From NCBI RefSeq assembly GCF_019880585.1, contig NZ_JAINVV010000014.1, forward strand, positions 163,311 through 227,310: DNA of 64,000 nt, given 5' to 3'. Under the pieces are notes generated by a model. That model saw only the letters and a program-made list of their open reading frames with translations. It searched no databases and was not told where the DNA came from. Both the position numbers and the translations under genes were made by a program. This document shows positions 58,488 through 64,000 of the stretch, in pieces. Numbering within the stretch: position 1 is the stretch's first letter; each line of letters opens with the position of its first letter. Source of the DNA: Sphingomonas colocasiae. Lineage in GTDB: Bacteria; Pseudomonadota; Alphaproteobacteria; Sphingomonadales; Sphingomonadaceae.

Positions 58488-60917
58488 GTGACCATTCGGA
58501 ATCTGCTTTTCGCCGGGACGGCGCTCGTCTCGCTTGCACTGCCATTCGCCGCGTCCGCGCAGGATGCCGTGCCCGATCAGACCGAGGACCCGCAGGCGGC
58601 CGACGCCGCGCCGGGCCAGGGCGAGATCATCGTCACCGCCCGCCGCCGCGCCGAAACCGCGCAAGACGTGCCGCTGGCGATCTCGGTGATCGGCGCCGAA
58701 AGCATCGAGGCCACCGGCAATTTCAACATCAACAAGCTTCAGCAGATCACGCCGACGCTGCAGGTCTATTCGTCGAACCCGCGCAACACCGCCGTCAATA
58801 TCCGCGGCCTGGGCGTGCCGTTCGGCCTGACCAGCGACGGCTTCGAACAGGGCGTCGGCATCTATGTCGACGACGTCTACAACGCGCGCGTCGCCGCCGC
58901 CGTCTTCGATTTCCTCGACGTTTCGCAGGTCGAAGTGCTGCGTGGGCCGCAGGGCACGCTTTACGGCAAGAACACCACCGCCGGCGCGATCAACATCACG
59001 ACCAACCAGCCGACCTTCGACTTCGAGGGGAAGGCGGAGGTGTCGCTCGGTAACCTCCAGTTCAAGCAAGCGAAGGCCGCGATCTCCGGCCCGCTGTCCG
59101 ACACGATCGCCGCGCGCATCGCGGTTTCGACCACCAGCCGTCGCGGCACCATCTTCAACGTGAAGAGCGATCGCTGGATCAACGAACAGGATAATTTCGG
59201 CCTGCGCGGGCAGTTGCTGTTCAAGCCCAGCGAGGATCTCAGCATCACGCTGGCCGGCGATTACAGCGACCAGCAGCCCGAATGCTGCGGCACTGTATTC
59301 GTGCGCGTCGGCCGCACGCAACGCGCGCTGGCCCGGCAATATGACGCGCTCGCAGCGCTTCAGGGCTATAGCGTCGTCAGCAAGAATCCGTTCGATCGCC
59401 TGACCGATATCGATGCCAGCCTGAACGCCGGCAACAAGATCGGCGGCGCGTCGCTGAAGGTGAAATGGGATGTCGGCCCCGGCACGCTGACCTCGATCAC
59501 CGCCTGGCGCTTCTGGGACTGGAAGCCGGAGAACGACCGCGACTTCACCGGCCTGCCGATCGTTTCCAAATCGCAGAACCCCTCGCAGCAGGATCAGTAT
59601 TCGCAGGAAATCCGCTATAATTATTCGGCCGACAAGATCGACTTTGTCGTCGGTGCCTTCGGCTTCAAGCAGCGCATCGACACGCAGGGTACCGAGCAGC
59701 ATGGCGCGGCATCGAGCAAATGGAACCTCACCGGCGCCCAGGCGAACGATCCGAGCATCCTGAACGGCCTGACCGCGATCAACACCCAGTGGCTCAAGAG
59801 CACGAGCGCCGCACTGTTCGGCCAGGTGAGCTGGAAGGTGACCGACGCGCTCACCATTCAGCCGGGCGTGCGCCTGAACTATGACAAGAAGTCCGGCTTC
59901 TACGAACGCAAGGTGTTCGACGCGCAGGGCAATCCGGTGCTGTTCGGCCAGACCGATCCGATCAAGGTGGCGCAGCGCGGCGTCTTCTCGCCCCAGGTGA
60001 GTTCGCCTTCGGTCAGCGACTGGAATTTCAGCTATGATCTGACGCTCAGCTACAAGATCGCGCCGGACATCCTGACCTATGCGACCTATGCCAAGAGCTT
60101 CAAGACCGTCGGCATCAACCAGAACGGCCTGCCCACCGACGCCGCCGGCAATCCGATCACCTCGGCAGGCGTGATCAAGCCGGAATCGGTGAACCACTTC
60201 GAAGCCGGCATCAAGACGCAGTTCTGGGATCGCCGCGCCACCTTCAACCTCTCGGCCTTCCGGACCGAGATCAAGAATTATCAGGCGACGGTCACCAACG
60301 GGCAGCTCGGCGTTCTGCGCGGCTATCTCGCCAATGCCGGCAAGGTCCGCTCGCAGGGTCTGGAAGCCGATTTCTCGGTCCGGCCGAGCGAGCGCTTCAC
60401 CGCCTATGCCAGCGCAGCCTATACCGACGCGAAATACGTCAAGTTCGTCGATGCGCCCTGCCCGCCCGAACTCTCCGGCGGCACCACCGTCGGCGCCGGC
60501 CAGACGCCAAGCGCACCCGGCACGCCCGGCGGCCTGAGCCCGGCCAATTGCGACATTTCGGGGCAGCGCCTGCCCGGCGTCTCCAAATGGTCCTTCTCCT
60601 ACGGCGCCGAGGTCAACGCGCCGGTCACCTTGCTCGCCAAGGACGGGCAGATCTATTTCGGCGTCGACGGCAATTACCGGTCGAACTTCTCGTCCAACCC
60701 GTCACCGTCCGACTATACCTGGATCAAGGGCTATGCGCTCACCAACTTCCGCGCCGGTTTCCGTACCGATGGCTTCGATGTCTATGGCTGGGTGCGCAAC
60801 GCGTTCGACGTCAATTATTTCGAGCTGCTTCAGGTCGCCCCCAGCAATGTCGGCCTGATCGCCGGCCAGCCGGGCGATCCCAGAACATGGGGCGGAACCA
60901 TCAAGTTCTCGTTCTGA
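58488..60917 (+). CDS. TonB-dependent receptor (sphingomonad type)
   Basis: 809 residues from GTG 58488. A signal peptide ends AASAQ. EIIVTARRRAETAQDVPLAI is the TonB box and start of the plug; GIYVDDVYNARV and VEVLRGPQGTLYGKNTTAGAIN follow. The barrel ends GGTIKFSF with the terminal phenylalanine. It belongs to the large sphingomonad group often tied to aromatic or plant compounds. No sugar- or metal-specific neighbour is present, so the substrate is open. Confidence 0.92.
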   Translation: MTIRNLLFAGTALVSLALPFAASAQDAVPDQTEDPQAADAAPGQGEIIVTARRRAETAQDVPLAISVIGAESIEATGNFNINKLQQITPTLQVYSSNPRNTAVNIRGLGVPFGLTSDGFEQGVGIYVDDVYNARVAAAVFDFLDVSQVEVLRGPQGTLYGKNTTAGAINITTNQPTFDFEGKAEVSLGNLQFKQAKAAISGPLSDTIAARIAVSTTSRRGTIFNVKSDRWINEQDNFGLRGQLLFKPSEDLSITLAGDYSDQQPECCGTVFVRVGRTQRALARQYDALAALQGYSVVSKNPFDRLTDIDASLNAGNKIGGASLKVKWDVGPGTLTSITAWRFWDWKPENDRDFTGLPIVSKSQNPSQQDQYSQEIRYNYSADKIDFVVGAFGFKQRIDTQGTEQHGAASSKWNLTGAQANDPSILNGLTAINTQWLKSTSAALFGQVSWKVTDALTIQPGVRLNYDKKSGFYERKVFDAQGNPVLFGQTDPIKVAQRGVFSPQVSSPSVSDWNFSYDLTLSYKIAPDILTYATYAKSFKTVGINQNGLPTDAAGNPITSAGVIKPESVNHFEAGIKTQFWDRRATFNLSAFRTEIKNYQATVTNGQLGVLRGYLANAGKVRSQGLEADFSVRPSERFTAYASAAYTDAKYVKFVDAPCPPELSGGTTVGAGQTPSAPGTPGGLSPANCDISGQRLPGVSKWSFSYGAEVNAPVTLLAKDGQIYFGVDGNYRSNFSSNPSPSDYTWIKGYALTNFRAGFRTDGFDVYGWVRNAFDVNYFELLQVAPSNVGLIAGQPGDPRTWGGTIKFSF

Positions 60918-60966
60918 ACCTATCATCGGATCTCACCGCCCGCTTCAGCTTCAGTGGGCCGGTGAG

Positions 60967-61012
60967 GGCCCCGGACGTGAAGTCACGCACACGTCCGGGG
61001 CCTCTTATCTTG
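60967..61012. terminator. Bidirectional terminator between convergent genes
   Basis: A perfect 13-bp stem, GGCCCCGGACGTG (60967-60979) with 60990-61002, loop 10, followed by TCTTATCTTG on the right. It separates the TonB receptor and the enoyl-CoA hydratase, which point at each other. Confidence 0.75.
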
Positions 61013-61014
61013 AA

Positions 61015-61920
61015 TTACGCATAATCGGGGTCATCCATCCAGCGCGCAAAATGCGGCGTGTCGGTGGAGACGCGATCGGGAAAATGCGCGGCGCGCTTTT
61101 CCAGGAACGATCCGATGCCCTCGCGCGCATCCGCGCTGCTTCCCCGCGCCCAGACCAGCCGGCTGTCGAGCCGATGCGCCTCGATCGGATGGGCGGCGCC
61201 CGCCATCCGCCAGAGCATCTGCCGGGTGAGCGCGACCGATACCGGCGCGCTCTCGTCGGTGAGTTCATGGGCCAGGGCACGCGCGGCCGGCAATAACGCG
61301 TCACCCGGATGAACCGCGCTGACCAGCCCGCCCGCCAACGCCTCGGCCGCGTCGAAGATCCTGCCCGAATAGCACCATCTGAGCGCCTGCGGCATGCCGA
61401 CCAGCCGGGGCAGGAACCAGCTCGATGCCGCTTCGGGCACGATGCCGCGCCGTGCGAAGACGAAGCCGAACCGCGCATCCTCGCTTGTGAGGCGGATATC
61501 CATCGGCAGCGTCATGGTGACGCCGATGCCCACCGCCGCGCCGTTGATCGCGCCGATCACGGGCTTGCGGCAATTGAAGATGCGCAGCGACACCAGGCCG
61601 CCACCATCGCGCACGCCTTCATGATCGTAATCGACGCTGCCGTCGCTCCGGACGGGCGACCCGGCATCGCTCCAGCGCGATCCCTCGCCATAATCGAATG
61701 TGGCGCCGCCCGCCCCCAGATCCGCGCCCGCACAGAAAGCGCGGCCGGCGCCGGTCACAATCACCGCGCGCACCGCATCGTCGGCATCGGCGATATCGAG
61801 CGCGGCGATCACCTCCGCCATCATCGCCCTGTTGAAGGCGTTGAGGCGATCGGGTCGGTTGAGGGTCAGGGTGAGGATGCCGCCGTCGATATCGACCGCG
61901 ATGGTTTCGAAGCTGCTCAT
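61015..61920 (-). CDS. Enoyl-CoA hydratase/isomerase family protein
   Basis: 301 residues. A crotonase fold: LTLNRPDRLNAFN at the start, then GAGRAFCAGADLG for the oxyanion loop, and GAINGAAVGIGVTM. The glutamate expected of hydratases lies in RRGIVPEAASSW. It hydrates an enoyl-CoA in fatty acid or aromatic breakdown. Start MSSFETIAV; the longer reading overlaps the next gene. A 30-residue insert after FDYGEGSRW is longer than in typical hydratases. Confidence 0.88.
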   Translation of the reverse strand: MSSFETIAVDIDGGILTLTLNRPDRLNAFNRAMMAEVIAALDIADADDAVRAVIVTGAGRAFCAGADLGAGGATFDYGEGSRWSDAGSPVRSDGSVDYDHEGVRDGGGLVSLRIFNCRKPVIGAINGAAVGIGVTMTLPMDIRLTSEDARFGFVFARRGIVPEAASSWFLPRLVGMPQALRWCYSGRIFDAAEALAGGLVSAVHPGDALLPAARALAHELTDESAPVSVALTRQMLWRMAGAAHPIEAHRLDSRLVWARGSSADAREGIGSFLEKRAAHFPDRVSTDTPHFARWMDDPDYA

Positions 61921-61951
61921 CCGCCAATCAGGCGGCGCTTCGTCGATCCTG

Positions 61952-62575
61952 TCAATCGGCAACCACGGATGCGGGTTGCAGCATAGCCTCGATCTCCTCC
62001 AGCCGGTCCTTGCCGAAATAGAGTTCGCTGCCGACGATGAACGACGGCAGGCCGAATACGCCCTGATCGATCGCCGCCTGGGTGTTGGCGATCAGCCGAT
62101 CCTTGATCACCGGATCCTGCGCGCGATCGGCGATGCGATCGACCGGCAGGCGCGACGCGCGAAAGGCGTCACCGAATGTCTGCGGATCATCCATCTTCTT
62201 GGGCGCCTCCCACATGTGATGGAAGGCGGCGGCGACATAGGCGTCGAACACCCCTTCGGCCTCCGCCGCGACCGCGCCGCGCATCAGCATCAGCGTGTTG
62301 ACCGGAAAATGCGGATTCATCCGGAATTCGAACAGCCGGTGCCTGGCGACGAAGCGCTCGATCTCACGGCGTTCATAAGCGAGTTTGGCGGGAATGCCCG
62401 CGAATGCGGTCATCGGTGACTGGTTTCCCGTCGCCTTGAAGATGCCGCCGAGCAGCGCGGGGATCATACGAAAGCGCGCGCCCGTCCGGCGCTCGATCGC
62501 TGGCAGCACGCGCCAGGCCAGATAGGCATTGGGGCTGCCGAAATCGAAATAGAATATGGGCTGATTCACCGGCAT
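61952..62575 (-). CDS. 2-hydroxychromene-2-carboxylate isomerase-like (DsbA-fold)
   Basis: 207 residues. [19 protein letters not shown] is the kappa-GST/HCCA isomerase start with serine in the active site in place of the DsbA cysteine pair; [21 protein letters not shown] closes the thioredoxin fold. HCCA isomerase works in naphthalene breakdown with glutathione; many family members have other substrates. It lies 31 bases upstream of the enoyl-CoA hydratase, probably one operon. Confidence 0.85.
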   Translation of the reverse strand: MPVNQPIFYFDFGSPNAYLAWRVLPAIERRTGARFRMIPALLGGIFKATGNQSPMTAFAGIPAKLAYERREIERFVARHRLFEFRMNPHFPVNTLMLMRGAVAAEAEGVFDAYVAAAFHHMWEAPKKMDDPQTFGDAFRASRLPVDRIADRAQDPVIKDRLIANTQAAIDQGVFGLPSFIVGSELYFGKDRLEEIEAMLQPASVVAD

Positions 62576-62644
62576 CCTCCGCGCACGCTCACTGTCCGCC
62601 GCCGCCGATTGACTCGGCGCGGCCCGTCATCGACAAAGCCCGGC

Positions 62645-63331
62645 ATGAGCGACGCGGTCAAGCTGCACGACAGCTGGAAAACACCTTTGCTGCCGGAATT
62701 CGACAGCCCCTATATGGCGGCGCTGCGGCAGTTCCTGATCGACGAGAAAGCGAAAGGCCGGCGGATCTTCCCCAAGGGCAGCGAATATTTTCGCGCGCTC
62801 GATCTCACTCCGCTCGACAAGGTGCGCGTCGTGATCCTGGGCCAGGATCCCTATCATGGCGAGGGCCAGGCGCATGGCCTGTGCTTCAGCGTCAGGCCCG
62901 GCGTGCGGACGCCGCCGTCGCTGGTCAATATCTACAAGGAACTGGAAAGCGATCTCGGCCTGCCCCGCCCGAACCACGGTTTCCTCGAACATTGGGCGGA
63001 ACAAGGCGTGCTGCTGCTCAACGCGGTGCTCACCGTCGAGATGGCGCGCGCGGCCGCGCATCAGGGCAAGGGCTGGGAACGCTTCACAGACGCGGTGATC
63101 AAGCTCGTGAACGAACGGAGCGATCCCGTGGTGTTCATGCTGTGGGGAAGCTACGCGCAGAAAAAGGCCGCGTTCGTCGATAGCTCGCGCCATCTGGTGC
63201 TGAAGGCGCCGCACCCCTCGCCGCTCTCCGCGCATAACGGCTTTTTCGGCTGCCGCCATTTCTCCAAGGCCAATGCGTTCCTCGAAGCCAGGGGCATGAA
63301 GCCGATCGACTGGGCATTGCCGCCAGGCTGA
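62645..63331 (+). CDS. ung: Uracil-DNA glycosylase
   Basis: 228 residues. [21 protein letters not shown] holds the water-activating aspartate; LLNAVLTVE and [16 protein letters not shown], with the catalytic histidine and the DNA-intercalating loop, are all intact. It removes uracil from DNA as the first step of base-excision repair. Start MSDAVKL at 62645. It is divergent from the isomerase by 69 bases. Confidence 0.96.
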   Translation: MSDAVKLHDSWKTPLLPEFDSPYMAALRQFLIDEKAKGRRIFPKGSEYFRALDLTPLDKVRVVILGQDPYHGEGQAHGLCFSVRPGVRTPPSLVNIYKELESDLGLPRPNHGFLEHWAEQGVLLLNAVLTVEMARAAAHQGKGWERFTDAVIKLVNERSDPVVFMLWGSYAQKKAAFVDSSRHLVLKAPHPSPLSAHNGFFGCRHFSKANAFLEARGMKPIDWALPPG

Positions 63332-63364
63332 GCGGGCACTCCCCAGAACTGCCTCCACCTGTCA

Positions 63365-63602
63365 TCCCCGCGAACGCGGGGATCCTGCCTTTCCGTGAAA
63401 CGTCGGAGAACAGAAGAAGCAGGATCCATAGCTGGCTTGAACCAACAGGTTCACGCGGAGACGCGGAGGATCGGTGACCTTCAGGCAAACAAGCGCTTCA
63501 GCCCTGTTTTCTTCGCGGCTTCGCGCTTTCGCGTGAAACCAATGGGGCCTGGCCGTGGCCGCCAGGACCGCAAAAGTTCACGCGAAGACGCGAAAGCGCG
63601 AA
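63365..63602. repeat. Intergenic palindromes downstream of ung
   Basis: ATCCCCGC-GAAC-GCGGGGAT (63365-63384) is a REP-like hairpin. TTCACGCG-type units at 63450 and 63578 repeat directly. TTCGCGCTTTCGCG (63520-63533) and CGCGAAAGCGCGAA (63589-63602) are an inverted pair. They lie in a stretch of nearly 600 bases (63332-63924) with no credible gene. Confidence 0.7.
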
Positions 63603-63829
63603 ATTCAGCGAGCGTTTGCCTTGCGCTTTCTCTCACGCAAATCTGGAATGGCAGCGAGCACGGGCTGGAATCTGCCACAGATACGGCCCGATATGGTCGG
63701 GAGATGCCGGCCATCACCGGGAATGAGGTTTATCCTGCAGGCCTGCTTGCCGACAGTCGAAGGGCTGACATGACGATCCGGGTTTGTCTGCAGTATCGAA
63801 GGCAGTTCCGCCTCCCGGATTCCGGGCAC

Positions 63830-63855
63830 AAAAAAAGCTCCCCGAAGGGAGCTTT
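63830..63855 (-). terminator. Terminator of the rRNA operon
   Basis: Read leftward: AGCTCCC, loop TTCG, GGGAGCT followed by a run of seven or eight T. A clear rho-independent terminator about 70 bases beyond the 5S rRNA end. Confidence 0.9.
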
Positions 63856-63924
63856 CTCGTCGGCCGAGGCCGTAACATTATGAATGGGTTCTGATGTAAC
63901 AAATCCGGATGCGCCTGCTGCAAA

Positions 63925-64000
63925 GCCTGGCGGCGACCTACTCTTCCAGCGCTTAAGCGATAGTACCATCGGCGCAGTCAGGTTTCACGGCCGAGTTCGA
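63925..64000 (-). rRNA. 5S ribosomal RNA, 3' part (cut by window edge)
   Basis: Reading leftward, the end AGAGTAGGTCGCCGCCAGGC is the usual 3' end of proteobacterial 5S rRNA, and the preceding GATGGTACTATCGC-like part also matches. About 76 of some 115-120 bases are inside the window. An rRNA operon therefore lies to the right, pointing into this window. Confidence 0.9.

Noticed and set aside
63395..63883. Open frames between ung and the 5S rRNA
   Set aside because: They cross palindromic repeats and the rRNA terminator, have no ribosome site and no recognisable domain.

Overview
The window looks like chromosomal DNA of an alphaproteobacterium, most likely a sphingomonad. It is GC-rich and has two TonB-dependent receptors, one with the sphingomonad-style N-terminal EIIVTARRR box. 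It also carries an alphaproteobacterial LexA box and several small GC-rich palindromic intergenic repeats. About two thirds of the window is one intact-looking siphophage-type prophage, inserted in a tRNA-Pro(CGG) gene and bounded by a 49-bp perfect direct repeat (1442-1490 and 43958-44006).

Left host flank (1-1490): an FprA-type ferredoxin-NADP reductase and the tRNA gene. The insertion leaves the tRNA whole at attL. Prophage left arm (1507-5420, leftward): tyrosine integrase, an excisionase-like HTH protein, a DNA cytosine methyltransferase-like protein and small unknowns. Nearly all neighbours overlap by 1-4 bases, and one promoter drives the arm. Switch (5449-6402): a short CI-like repressor sits between two operator regions that together hold four copies of a 15-bp site; a Cro-like gene follows on the right. 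Early right arm (6399-19157): a CII-like protein, small unknowns, DUF5131, a large helicase-methyltransferase fusion, a Lar-like anti-restriction protein, SSB, a primase-polymerase/helicase and DUF6362. Late genes (19323-41312): HNH nuclease, terminase, portal, ClpP-like protease, HK97 capsid, connectors, tail tube, tail chaperones with a textbook -1 frameshift signal, a 2016-residue tape measure, tail proteins, endolysin, holin and nested spanins. A lipoprotein gene lies backwards inside the tail genes.

Right arm (41309-43851): a leftward cassette (two small unknown genes, an SRAP/HMCES-type SOS protease, an XRE regulator and one more unknown) starts from a promoter that overlaps a perfect GTTC-N7-GTTC LexA box. 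This suggests an SOS-induced DNA-repair cassette carried by the prophage.

Right host flank (44007-64000): ten consecutive leftward genes (58283 down to 44324) encode an APC permease, a beta-helix protein, a diheme cytochrome c, MTA phosphorylase, ATP-dependent 5-oxoprolinase, the membrane pair DUF969/DUF979, DUF2891, maleylacetoacetate isomerase and a TonB receptor. The core looks like a 5-oxoproline (pyroglutamate) uptake and use locus. Two related multi-hairpin repeats, whose stems differ by compensating changes, fill the two gaps around the DUF969/DUF979 pair. A second TonB receptor, enoyl-CoA hydratase, a HCCA isomerase-like protein, uracil-DNA glycosylase and the 3' part of a 5S rRNA with its terminator close the window.

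All calls come from reading the sequence; no database search was run.
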